Assembly: GCA_016283075.1 (NCBI GenBank)
Contig: JAEEMF010000062.1
Location: 1 to 23,132 of the forward strand
DNA: 23,132 nucleotides
Direction of reading: 5' to 3'
Source of the DNA: Bacilli bacterium
GTDB lineage: Bacteria; Bacillota_I; Bacilli_A; RF39; UBA660
Position 1 is the stretch's first letter; each line of letters starts with the position of its first letter. The notes beneath the pieces were generated by a model. The model did no database searches. It saw only the letters and a list, made by a program, of their open reading frames with translations, and was not told the DNA's origin. Below are positions 1-6,680 of this stretch, one piece after another. The translations under genes were made by a program, and so were the position numbers.

Positions 1-136
1 ATTACATCGAATATTATAACAATTATAGATACCAATGGAATTTAAAAAAGATGACTCCTGTACAATACAGAAATCATCTATTTTCATCCATTGTCTGAAC
101 TCTCTCTTTTTTATTTAGTCCTTGACATTGGGTACA
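1..136 (+). mobile_element. Right end of an IS3-family (IS150-type) insertion sequence
   Basis: The first 136 bases look like the 3' end of an IS3-family element. A reading frame matching the C-terminal tail of an OrfB transposase stops at 98. About 40 bases later comes a candidate terminal inverted repeat, 117-136, which on the opposite strand begins TGTACCCAATGTCAAGGAC, the TGTAC.../GTCAAGGAC style typical of IS150-group ends. The rest of the element lies outside the window, so the left repeat, target duplication and completeness cannot be judged. The end lies only 23 bases past the stop of the convergent HAM1-like gene. Family assignment comes from remembered motif style, not a database match. 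Confidence 0.72.
3..98 (+). CDS. IS3-family transposase (OrfB), C-terminal fragment
   Basis: An open frame enters from the left edge and runs 31 codons to TGA at 96-98. The residues include YIEYYNNYRYQW and then LKKMTPVQYRNHL. This is the usual end of IS3-family OrfB integrase-core transposases, where a tyrosine-rich helix (YI.YYNN.R.Q) is followed by a SPVQYR-like motif. The catalytic DDE residues would lie upstream, outside the window, so activity cannot be assessed. It is the only plus-strand coding sequence in the left half and sits tail to tail with the HAM1-like gene. Confidence 0.75.
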   Translation, partial: YIEYYNNYRYQWNLKKMTPVQYRNHLFSSIV

Positions 137-159
137 TTTTAAATTAATTATTCCTCTTT

Positions 160-771
160 TTATATTTTCTTTAAAGATTTAACAATAAAGTCTACTACAT
201 CATCTTCGTTAACCTTAGTTTTTTCTTTATCTTCCTTTGTAATATCAGTTAAATACTTATCTACTATTTTAAGTTTAGTAATAGAGTTTAAAGGATATCC
301 AGGATTAATTTTATCAGATAGTTTATCTACCATATAGATATTACTTTTTTCCCAAGTATACGATGATTCTTCTCCTAAACTATTTATTACTACTAAACCA
401 TATACCCATTTAGCATTAAGTATTCCATCTTTTCCATACTCTTTAACAAGACCTAGGTAGTGCTTTAGCATCTCTTCATCATTTAATGTTTTACCATTAA
501 CTCTTCTTACAAACATACCAGGTTGTTTATCTTTAGGAACTCCTTCTAAGTATAGATTATCATCCATACCCATAGAAGGTTTCTTTATTAAATCATAAAG
601 ACCCCTAGCCTTTATACGAGCATTTTCTATAGGTGTAGTACCATTTTCATCTACATCTAGACTAATACCTAAATCTTTTAAAGTACGAGTCTTAATATCA
701 TGTTTAAGTAATCCCTCTTCAAATCTTTTTCCTTTAGAAGCATTACCTGTTGCAAAATATATTTCTTCCAT
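160..771 (-). CDS. HAM1-like non-canonical purine NTP pyrophosphatase (divergent)
   Basis: This 203-residue protein resembles the RdgB/HAM1 (Ham1p-like) family, which hydrolyses dITP, XTP and other damaged purine nucleotides to monophosphates and so cleans the nucleotide pool. Family hallmarks are an N-terminal FATGNASKGKR (residues 6-16), an acidic ENGTTPIENARIKA block (42-55), a DD pair (70-71) and PGMFVRRV (84-91). It diverges from standard RdgB: the usual DDSGL is DDNLYL and the usual GFGYDP segment is not evident, so substrate range may differ. The start at 771 is chosen because GGGAGG lies six bases upstream. An in-frame ATG at 798 lies before the transcription start expected from the promoter at 801-829. 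It is probably a single-gene unit. Confidence 0.8.
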   Translation of the reverse strand: MEEIYFATGNASKGKRFEEGLLKHDIKTRTLKDLGISLDVDENGTTPIENARIKARGLYDLIKKPSMGMDDNLYLEGVPKDKQPGMFVRRVNGKTLNDEEMLKHYLGLVKEYGKDGILNAKWVYGLVVINSLGEESSYTWEKSNIYMVDKLSDKINPGYPLNSITKLKIVDKYLTDITKEDKEKTKVNEDDVVDFIVKSLKKI

Positions 772-800
772 AATAAGCCTCCCATCATGCATTAACATTT

Positions 801-829
801 ATTATAAGTATTAATTTATTCACAGTCAA
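801..829 (-). promoter_or_regulatory. Promoter of the HAM1-like gene
   Basis: On the minus strand TTGACT (824-829) and TATAAT (801-806) are separated by exactly 17 bases, a near-consensus housekeeping promoter. Transcription should begin near 794, giving a leader of about 23 bases before the ATG at 771. This geometry excludes the longer start at 798. Confidence 0.8.
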
Positions 830-838
830 TAAGAAACG

Positions 839-862
839 AAAAAAGGAACAGCGTTCCTTTTT
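839..862 (-). terminator. Intrinsic terminator (possibly bidirectional)
   Basis: A 10-bp perfect stem, AAAAAGGAAC (840-849) with GTTCCTTTTT (853-862), closes an AGC loop and is bounded by A- and T-runs, so it could act in either direction. On the minus strand it lies about 165 bases after the deacylase stop and just before the HAM1-like promoter, separating the two genes. No plus-strand gene precedes it. Confidence 0.75.
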
Positions 863-974
863 CTCCCTCTAATAAAGAGGCATTTCATTACATATACATA
901 TTATCATATATGGTATTATTTGTAAATAAAAAATTTATGTATAAACCTAGACTTTATCAATCAATTTATTCAAT

Positions 975-1025
975 TTTAAAGTGCAAATTTTGCACTTTAA
1001 ATGTAACTAATTGCACTTTAAAATT
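975..1025. repeat. TTTGCACTTTAAA inverted repeat with a third direct copy
   Basis: Positions 975-987 (TTTAAAGTGCAAA) and 989-1001 (TTTGCACTTTAAA) form a perfect 13-bp inverted repeat with a single base between the arms. A third copy, TTGCACTTTAAAA, follows at 1011-1023 in the orientation of the second arm and ends against the deacylase stop codon. The first arm also continues outward as CAATT, mirrored by AATT after the third copy. No T-run follows on either strand, so it is not a classical terminator. It could be an operator or a 3'-UTR structure. Confidence 0.7.
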
Positions 1026-1738
1026 CATTTTAGTTTACTAAATATTTCTTTTAAAGGTTTGTTTATAACAAGAGTAGCCATATAATCAAATGGTGTTTTA
1101 TCATTATTAATTATTACTAAGTTTTTACCTCCAAAATAGTATAGAAGACTACTAGCAGGCATTACTGTTAAAGATGTTCCTGCTACTATTAGTAAGTCTG
1201 CTTTTCTTAAATAATCAATAGATTTATCAAAATCAGAAGGAAGATTTTCTCCATATAAAACAATACCTGGTCTAATTATTCCACCGCAGGAACAAACAGG
1301 TTCTCCCTTACTTTTAAATATATAATCACTAGGATATTTTTTATAACAGTCATCACAGTAGTTTTTAAATACAGAACCATGTAGTTCTAATACATTTTTT
1401 GATCCTGCTTTTTGATGAAGTCCATCAATATTTTGAGTAATAACCGCTTTTAGTTTACCTTTTTCTTCAAGTTTAGCTAAATACTTATGAGTAATATTAG
1501 GCTTTATATTAGAACATTCAAAATTCTTTCTATAGTAATCAAAGAATAAATCAGTATCATTATATAAACATTTATTACTAAGTAAGTACTCCGGACTTAC
1601 ATCTAACTTTTCTTTATATAAACCATCTTTCCCTCTAAAGTCTTTTAATCCACTTTCTGTAGATACCCCTGCTCCTCCAAAGAAAACAATATTATTAGAG
1701 TTATCTATTAGTTCTTGTAATTTTTCTATATCATTCAT
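1025..1738 (-). CDS. cobB: Sir2-family NAD-dependent protein deacylase
   Basis: This 237-residue sirtuin removes acyl groups from lysine using NAD+, releasing nicotinamide and O-acyl-ADP-ribose in the cytoplasm. All core motifs are present: GAGVSTESGLKDFR (22-35) for NAD binding, TQNIDGLHQKAG (101-112), ELHGS with the catalytic His120, and a small zinc module with Cys128, Cys131, Cys149 and Cys151. GTS (187-189) and a late VIIN complete the Rossmann fold. The Tyr/Arg pair typical of SIRT5-like desuccinylases is not evident, which favours deacetylation. The ATG at 1738 follows AGGTGATA directly. An extended -10 (1755-1763) lies just upstream and a tRNA terminator precedes it, so it is likely transcribed alone. 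The symbol follows usual bacterial naming. Confidence 0.93.
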   Translation of the reverse strand: MNDIEKLQELIDNSNNIVFFGGAGVSTESGLKDFRGKDGLYKEKLDVSPEYLLSNKCLYNDTDLFFDYYRKNFECSNIKPNITHKYLAKLEEKGKLKAVITQNIDGLHQKAGSKNVLELHGSVFKNYCDDCYKKYPSDYIFKSKGEPVCSCGGIIRPGIVLYGENLPSDFDKSIDYLRKADLLIVAGTSLTVMPASSLLYYFGGKNLVIINNDKTPFDYMATLVINKPLKEIFSKLK

Positions 1739-1754
1739 AGTATCACCTAAAAGT

Positions 1755-1763
1755 ATTATATCA
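1755..1763 (-). promoter_or_regulatory. Extended -10 promoter of the deacylase gene
   Basis: The minus strand reads TGATATAAT, an extended -10 (TG-N-TATAAT), eight bases past the end of the T-run of the tRNA terminator. No good -35 is seen. Predicted initiation near 1748 would leave only about ten leader bases, barely enough to contain the AGGTGAT ribosome binding site. Confidence 0.5.
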
Positions 1764-1771
1764 TTTATAAC

Positions 1772-1798
1772 AAAAAAACTAACTATTTCTAGTTAGTT
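1772..1798 (-). terminator. Intrinsic terminator after tRNA-Met
   Basis: On the minus strand AACTAACTA (1790-1798) pairs with TAGTTAGTT (1777-1785) across a GAAA loop, followed by a T-run. It lies 11 bases after the tRNA 3' end and ends that transcript before the deacylase promoter. Confidence 0.8.
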
Positions 1799-1809
1799 TA
1801 TATTCTTAT

Positions 1810-1886
1810 TGGTAGCGAGAGGGGGATTCGAACCCTCGACCCTCTGGGTATGAACCAGATGCTCTAGCCAACTGAGCTATCTCGCC
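1810..1886 (-). tRNA. tRNA-Met (anticodon CAU), elongator type
   Basis: The minus strand folds as a complete 77-nt tRNA. The acceptor GGCGAGA pairs with UCUCGCU (first pair G-U), the D arm has AGCUCAGUUGGCUAGAGC, the anticodon loop is UUCAUAC giving CAU, and the T arm holds GGUUCGAAUCC. The encoded 3' end is ACCA. The G1-U72 first pair and overall shape match Bacillota elongator tRNA-Met; the initiator type has a mismatched first pair and a GGG/CCC anticodon stem. A CAU tRNA-Ile with modified C34 cannot be fully excluded, but these identity features favour Met. It has its own promoter and terminator. Confidence 0.93.
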
Positions 1887-1906
1887 ATTTGTCAAACGAC
1901 ATATTG

Positions 1907-1935
1907 ATTATATCAAATGTCGTATTATTTGACAA
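1907..1935 (-). promoter_or_regulatory. tRNA-Met promoter
   Basis: The minus strand has TTGTCA (1930-1935), a 17-base spacer and TATAAT (1907-1912), about 20 bases before the tRNA 5' end. It lies inside a large imperfect dyad (1889-1935) with ACGACAT/ATGTCGT inner arms and TTGTCAAA/TTTGACAA outer arms. Confidence 0.8.
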
Positions 1936-1950
1936 GACTTTTTTTATTTT

Positions 1951-2988
1951 TTATATTTTTTCAAATTCTTTGATAGATCTATTATTATATTCTTTTAAAT
2001 CATCATATGATTTTTTATGTTTTTTAAGATTAGTTATACTGCTAATGATATCATCAGTACCTTCTATGTCATCTACATACTTTTCTAAATATTTAGGCAT
2101 TACTATATCAAGTCCTAAAGCTTTTGCTTCTAGAAAAACCATTCCCTGCCCTTCATATCTACTTGTTAATATAAAACCATCCATTTTATCCATAATTGCA
2201 TATGGATTCTTTTTATATCCACATAGTGTAACATAATCTTCAATATTAAGATCACTTATCATTTTAGATAGACTACTTCTTAAAGGCCCATCTCCTACTA
2301 TATATAAATGAAAATCAACTCTATATTTAACAAGTTCATTTATATATGTTAGAAGTATATCAAATCCTTTTTGATGTACTAATCTTCCTACTGAACAGAG
2401 ATTATATTTCTTACTATCTATAGTAATATCTATATTCTCGTCTTTTTTATCAAATATTTCCTTTGTATTAATTAAATTAGGTATAACATGGTATTCTTTA
2501 TTACTTAAGTTATTTAACTCTTTAAAGGTATCTAAAACGCTTTTAGAGACTCCTACAAAAGTAGTATAGTATTTATATTTACTTTTAAAGAAATGATGAA
2601 GAACTCTATATTTAAATTCTTCTTTAAGTTTTATCTTTATATCATTATGTATATAAAGTACTTTCTTTTTACTATCACATAGTATACATCCCAAAGCTGT
2701 ATCCATACTATAAGAATTATAATCTATAGCAATATCATATTTCTTAGTTATTTTATTTTTATAAAATAACTTAAGAATACTAAAATATACTAATTTAGTA
2801 AGTTTATGTCCTTTCATATAAATAATATTTACATTACTAGGAATATCCTCTACATATAGATTATTTCTATTATATAAATATAAATCTACATTATATTTCT
2901 TATAATCTAAATTATTAAGTAAATTAATTAAAGATTTTTCAATACCACCTATATTTAAATCAGTTTGAAATATAGCAATATTTTTCAT
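1951..2988 (-). CDS. GT4-family glycosyltransferase
   Basis: A 345-residue cytoplasmic GT-B glycosyltransferase, probably transferring a nucleotide-activated sugar to the growing lipid-linked glycan with retention of configuration. The N-terminal domain opens with MKNIAIFQTDLNIGGIEKSL, whose GG(I)EKS loop is typical of family 4 acceptor domains. The C-terminal donor domain has VGRLVHQKG (200-208) and the E-x7-E motif with Glu279 and Glu287, followed by an ALG turn. Donor and acceptor sugars cannot be deduced. Its ATG follows AGGTGATAAT, eight bases after the preceding gene. It is the last gene of unit D, and no clear intrinsic terminator follows it before the tRNA promoter. Confidence 0.88.
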   Translation of the reverse strand: MKNIAIFQTDLNIGGIEKSLINLLNNLDYKKYNVDLYLYNRNNLYVEDIPSNVNIIYMKGHKLTKLVYFSILKLFYKNKITKKYDIAIDYNSYSMDTALGCILCDSKKKVLYIHNDIKIKLKEEFKYRVLHHFFKSKYKYYTTFVGVSKSVLDTFKELNNLSNKEYHVIPNLINTKEIFDKKDENIDITIDSKKYNLCSVGRLVHQKGFDILLTYINELVKYRVDFHLYIVGDGPLRSSLSKMISDLNIEDYVTLCGYKKNPYAIMDKMDGFILTSRYEGQGMVFLEAKALGLDIVMPKYLEKYVDDIEGTDDIISSITNLKKHKKSYDDLKEYNNRSIKEFEKI

Positions 2989-2996
2989 ATTATCAC

Positions 2997-3791
2997 CTAT
3001 TTAACTTTATTATTTTTTTCAGATAGTTTATATAATCTAGTAATTCTTTTAGCTATAAAAGTAGGCCAAAACTTTTTAAACATTATTAAATCTTCTTTAG
3101 TTCTTATACCTGCATTAATTATTTCAGTAGTAGTAGTTTCTTCTGAAATAGTATGTCCCATAAGAGGTTTATTTATATAAATAAATTTACCTTCTTCTTT
3201 AGATAGTTTTTCCCAGGCATACCAGTCTATATCACACTTCATACCACTTCCAAAGAATACTGGAAGTTTTACCTTTTTCATATTAAAGCATACTGAAGGG
3301 CATCCTATAGTACATCCATATTTAAGTGCTCTTCTTTTTCTTTTAATACTTCCAGACTTTTCTTTATTAAGTAAAGGTCTAAGCAAAAATCTTTTGATCT
3401 TTGAATTAAGATTATTATATATTTTTTCACTACCCTTTATTTCATAGTATGAAGGAAATAGTATTAAAGCATCTTTATGATTTTTATAATTTTCTACCAT
3501 TTCATAACTATATTCATAGTCATAAACATCATCTTGATGTGCAACAGTAACTAAATTAGTTTTACCACATGATATAGCAAAGTCAAAGTCCCCTCCTATA
3601 TCAATATGATTTTTATTAACTATAACTTCTAATTTATATTTCTTAGCAAGTTTTTTAATATAATCATTAGGAGTAGATGTTGCAATTACTACATCAGATT
3701 TATATTTTTGATTTAAAACAGATTTTATACATCTTTCTAAATCCTTAGACTCTTTATAAGCAAGTACTACAAATGTATGGACCTTTTTCAT
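2997..3791 (-). CDS. GT2-like (GT-A) glycosyltransferase
   Basis: A 264-residue protein with a shortened GT-A fold. It begins HTFVVLAYKESKDLERCIKSVLNQ (5-28), the usual first strand and helix of family 2 enzymes. It carries AHQDDVY (84-90), in which the Asp87-Asp88 pair stands where the metal-binding DxD normally lies. The usual VNDGS strand is replaced by VIATSTPND (35-43), a pattern seen in a sub-group of capsule glycosyltransferases. A CDIDWYAWEKL segment may hold the acceptor-side acidic residues. No membrane segment is apparent, so it should act at the inner membrane face. Its ATG follows GTGGTGATAAT. Sugar specificity is unknown. Confidence 0.78.
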   Translation of the reverse strand: MKKVHTFVVLAYKESKDLERCIKSVLNQKYKSDVVIATSTPNDYIKKLAKKYKLEVIVNKNHIDIGGDFDFAISCGKTNLVTVAHQDDVYDYEYSYEMVENYKNHKDALILFPSYYEIKGSEKIYNNLNSKIKRFLLRPLLNKEKSGSIKRKRRALKYGCTIGCPSVCFNMKKVKLPVFFGSGMKCDIDWYAWEKLSKEEGKFIYINKPLMGHTISEETTTTEIINAGIRTKEDLIMFKKFWPTFIAKRITRLYKLSEKNNKVK

Positions 3792-3802
3792 ATTATCACC
3801 AC

Positions 3803-4684
3803 TTATTTAATATCTATTAAATCCCATTCTTCTTGATATAAATCAGGATTATTTACTCTAGCTGACCATTTACTAGGAGCTACTACTACTTTATTAACAC
3901 TCGTAGATAAATATTGTGCCCACCAGCTATATGTTGAATTACAAATAATAAAGTGTTTACAAGAATACATTAATCTTAAATCTTCAAATCTATCATTTCC
4001 TTCAACGAAATGTACTTCCCCTTTAAGATCAAGATTCTTTTTACACCAATCTATATCATTTGAAAATATAAAGAATACTGGATTCTTAACTTTCTTATTA
4101 ATAATAGAGATTGCTTTATTATAATATTTATTATCACAAATGTCTAAATCTGTTCCAGCATAATCTCCTCTTCTTACATGAACACAAACAGAGTTTGTAT
4201 TTTGTATTAAATACATATTCTTTTTATCTTTAACTCTACCTTTAACAGTAAATTCTTTTTGAATTATATCTTTATATTCATCAAAATATTTATGAGTTTG
4301 ATAATATCCTCTCATATTAATATTTTTACTTTTTGAATTTATTGGATAATATCCAAATGTATTTGAATAACATCCAGTCCATTCAAATGCTCTTTGAAGT
4401 TTTTTGTATATTTTATTAGCATTTGGATTATGGAATAAAAAATGAGTATAAAAATGAAACAAGAAGAAACTAATTGGAGTTTTAAAACTAAATTTCTTAT
4501 CTACTACTTCAACATCTTTAGATAGAGTAAAACCATCTAATCCAAATTTCTCATGTTCTTTTAATCCTTTTTTGTTATCCTTAATTAAATATGCTTTACC
4601 ACCATTTTTAAGCTGAACAGCTCTTAAAGCAGCATATAAAAACATTTGATTTCCTAATCCACCAATTAATTTAATTTGACTCAT
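3803..4684 (-). CDS. GT11 alpha-1,2-fucosyltransferase (copy 1)
   Basis: A 293-residue family 11 enzyme, predicted to transfer L-fucose from GDP-fucose to the 2-position of a terminal hexose such as galactose. It has the N-terminal IGGLGNQMFLYAALRA (7-22), the canonical HxRRxD motif HVRRGDY (169-175), FFIFSNDIDWCKKNL and the C-terminal NSTYSWWAQYLS. Of the three GT11 proteins in the window it is the only one with the motif histidine. Length matches compact bacterial members (about 290-300). The ATG is preceded by AGGTG and the gene lies eight bases downstream of the next GT2. No GDP-fucose synthesis gene is present here, so the donor must come from elsewhere in the genome or from salvage. Confidence 0.9.
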   Translation of the reverse strand: MSQIKLIGGLGNQMFLYAALRAVQLKNGGKAYLIKDNKKGLKEHEKFGLDGFTLSKDVEVVDKKFSFKTPISFFLFHFYTHFLFHNPNANKIYKKLQRAFEWTGCYSNTFGYYPINSKSKNINMRGYYQTHKYFDEYKDIIQKEFTVKGRVKDKKNMYLIQNTNSVCVHVRRGDYAGTDLDICDNKYYNKAISIINKKVKNPVFFIFSNDIDWCKKNLDLKGEVHFVEGNDRFEDLRLMYSCKHFIICNSTYSWWAQYLSTSVNKVVVAPSKWSARVNNPDLYQEEWDLIDIK

Positions 4685-4692
4685 GCTTACAC

Positions 4693-5682
4693 CTACTTAT
4701 ATTCAATTTTTGATTTGCTAAATATTTTAAGTAATAGTTTACTTAAATGTAACTTATCACAAAGTACAACAAGATTAATCATTGCATTAACCTTAAATGG
4801 TTCATTCTTTTGCCATGCAAAAGTAAATCTTGAATTATTCTTTTTAAGTATTTTTTTTATTTCAATAACTAATTCTTTATAGAACTTAACTAATTCATCG
4901 TATGTATATACAAGTGATTTATCAATAATGTATAATGATAAATTTTTTAAATAAGTATATCTTACATTCTTATAATCTTTTTTAGCAATTGGATTATCTA
5001 TATTTAATAACGAATCAATTGTTCTAACTAAATTAATTAAATCATTTTCTTTCTTAATAGTTTCATTATGAGTTGCAGAACTAAAGTTTTCTACATTATT
5101 GTATCCTACGTAAGAAGTTGAAGTATAACTATCAGTTTTAGAAATACAAGTTAAGCTAAATACAATATCTTCTCCCATTTTTAAACTATTAAAACGAATT
5201 TTATTTTTTTCAATAAAATCTCTTTTATACATCTTTGCCCATATAACAAGCATTTTGTATTTTTCATATTCTGAGTTATCTAGTAAAGCACGTTCAAATA
5301 ATACTTTACTATAATCATAATTATATTTTCTATAACCGCTTACGATAATATCGTGGTTTTTAATACCACTATGTAATTTCTTTAAATAGTCTTTATCAAC
5401 AAAGTCATCTGCATCTACAAATACAATGTAATCACCTGTTGCTTTATCAAGTCCAGCATTTCTTGCTGAACCTACTCCACCATTTTCTTTGTCAATTACA
5501 ACCATTTTATCTTTATTTTGCTTTTTATATTTATTAAGAACTTTTAAGGAGTTATCTTTAGAACCATCATTAACAAATATAAGTTCAATATTTTTATATG
5601 TTTGATTAACTAAACAAGTAACACATCTATCTAAAAACTTATCACAATTATAAACTGGAACAATAACTGATATTTTATCCAT
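4693..5682 (-). CDS. GT2-family glycosyltransferase (paralogue of 6677-7633)
   Basis: A 329-residue inverting GT-A transferase. It starts ISVIVPVYNCDKFLDRC (4-20), has VNDGSKDNS (37-45) for nucleotide binding and FVDADD (88-93) with the DxD metal site. The block KENGGVGSARNAGLDKATG (65-83) is the conserved family 2 core and is nearly identical, also at DNA level, to that of the GT2 gene at 6677-7633. The C-terminal half is unassigned and probably contacts the acceptor. The start overlaps the previous stop by one base (TAATG) with AAGG upstream, indicating translational coupling to the GT8 gene. Substrates are unknown. Confidence 0.9.
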   Translation of the reverse strand: MDKISVIVPVYNCDKFLDRCVTCLVNQTYKNIELIFVNDGSKDNSLKVLNKYKKQNKDKMVVIDKENGGVGSARNAGLDKATGDYIVFVDADDFVDKDYLKKLHSGIKNHDIIVSGYRKYNYDYSKVLFERALLDNSEYEKYKMLVIWAKMYKRDFIEKNKIRFNSLKMGEDIVFSLTCISKTDSYTSTSYVGYNNVENFSSATHNETIKKENDLINLVRTIDSLLNIDNPIAKKDYKNVRYTYLKNLSLYIIDKSLVYTYDELVKFYKELVIEIKKILKKNNSRFTFAWQKNEPFKVNAMINLVVLCDKLHLSKLLLKIFSKSKIEYK

Positions 5683-6680
5683 TATTTCGCCTTCTTCAAT
5701 TTGTTTTTTCTATATTTCATAAATGCTGGTATAAGTTTATTAATTAAACTTAATCTTAAACCAGGAAAAGGTTTTGTTATAGTATTAAATATCTTCCAGC
5801 AAATAAAATATAATCTCCATCCCTTTTCATCCTCAGTATCTTTCCAAGGAGTAAGAGATAAATAATGTTTATAATCATTACGATATTTATGAGTGTTCCC
5901 TTCTCTCCAAGGTCTTTCTTCTCCTAAATAATGAATTATAACTGGATTCTTTTTAGATTCAGCCATATCTTCTTTAGTAACATATTTATCATATTCAAGT
6001 GGTTTCATATTTCTTTTCAAGAAGTTATATGAATATTGATCAAAGATATTATAGAAATTATATCTTGGAGAAATAATATAAATATCATTTTTTAATACCG
6101 CATTTATTGCATCTTGATCTGCTGCAAATAAATTACCTTTTTTCTCGCGATAATATTCTATTATTTTTTCTCCTATTTTCTTTTTACGCCATTTCTTTAA
6201 ATCAATTAGTAATACACCTGAATTACAGTAAGGATGCTCTCCAAGTTCTAGTGAAGCAATTCTATTTTTTTCAATAGTAGGTTCTATACTCATACCAAGT
6301 ATTTTAGAGCCCATATTTGTCTCATATAAAGAAGATAAAGATCCTCTTACAACAGTATCTCCATCCATATACAAAACTTTATCTACATCTCTTGGTAATA
6401 TCTTATCAACTAAAAGTCTAGCTAATATTACTTTATTCCATCCTTGAGTATCAAATTCAAAAGTGAAATATTTATTAATATCATCAAGCTCATAAAAATA
6501 TATATTTCTATTATATATTTTTACAAGTTTCTTCATTTTAGAAATATTACCTTTAGAAAAATTTAAAGTAATTAAATAAAAGTTAATATCTTTTAAATCT
6601 TTATTATTTTCACAAACAGATGCAATTGCTGCTCCTACTTGAGGAGCAAATTTGTCATTTAAAGTATATAAAATATTCAT
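5682..6680 (-). CDS. GT8-family glycosyltransferase
   Basis: A 332-residue member of family 8 (LgtC/glycogenin-like), retaining enzymes that usually move galactose or glucose from a UDP donor. It begins MNILYTLNDKFAPQVGAAIASV, the characteristic first strand. It carries LYMDGDTVVRGSL, with the DxD metal ligands Asp106 and Asp108, and HYLGEERPW near residue 245, the family's C-terminal H.xGxxKPW-like motif. PYCNSGVLLIDLKKWR is the usual central motif. A basic tail (KYRKNKLKKAK) could help membrane association, as in LgtC. It overlaps the upstream GT2 by four bases (ATGA) and the downstream GT2 by one, so all three are probably translated together. It acts in glycan repeat-unit assembly (inference). 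Confidence 0.9.
   Translation of the reverse strand: MNILYTLNDKFAPQVGAAIASVCENNKDLKDINFYLITLNFSKGNISKMKKLVKIYNRNIYFYELDDINKYFTFEFDTQGWNKVILARLLVDKILPRDVDKVLYMDGDTVVRGSLSSLYETNMGSKILGMSIEPTIEKNRIASLELGEHPYCNSGVLLIDLKKWRKKKIGEKIIEYYREKKGNLFAADQDAINAVLKNDIYIISPRYNFYNIFDQYSYNFLKRNMKPLEYDKYVTKEDMAESKKNPVIIHYLGEERPWREGNTHKYRNDYKHYLSLTPWKDTEDEKGWRLYFICWKIFNTITKPFPGLRLSLINKLIPAFMKYRKNKLKKAK

Noticed and set aside
772..798. N-terminal extension of the HAM1-like protein
   Set aside because: The upstream ATG precedes the expected transcription start and its codons contain the ribosome binding site for the ATG at 771.
1772..1798. Terminator assigned to the deacylase gene
   Set aside because: It is upstream of that gene on the minus strand and directly downstream of the tRNA, so it ends the tRNA transcript.
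1889..2236. Plus-strand open frame of 115 codons
   Set aside because: It lies opposite the GT4 gene and tRNA upstream region, has no ribosome binding site and a biased hydrophobic composition typical of the antisense of AT-rich genes.
2965..3180. Plus-strand open frame of 71 codons
   Set aside because: Antisense to the GT2-like gene, no initiation signal and no family resemblance.
4676..4882. Plus-strand open frame of 68 codons
   Set aside because: Antisense to the GT2 and fucosyltransferase genes; shadow frame.
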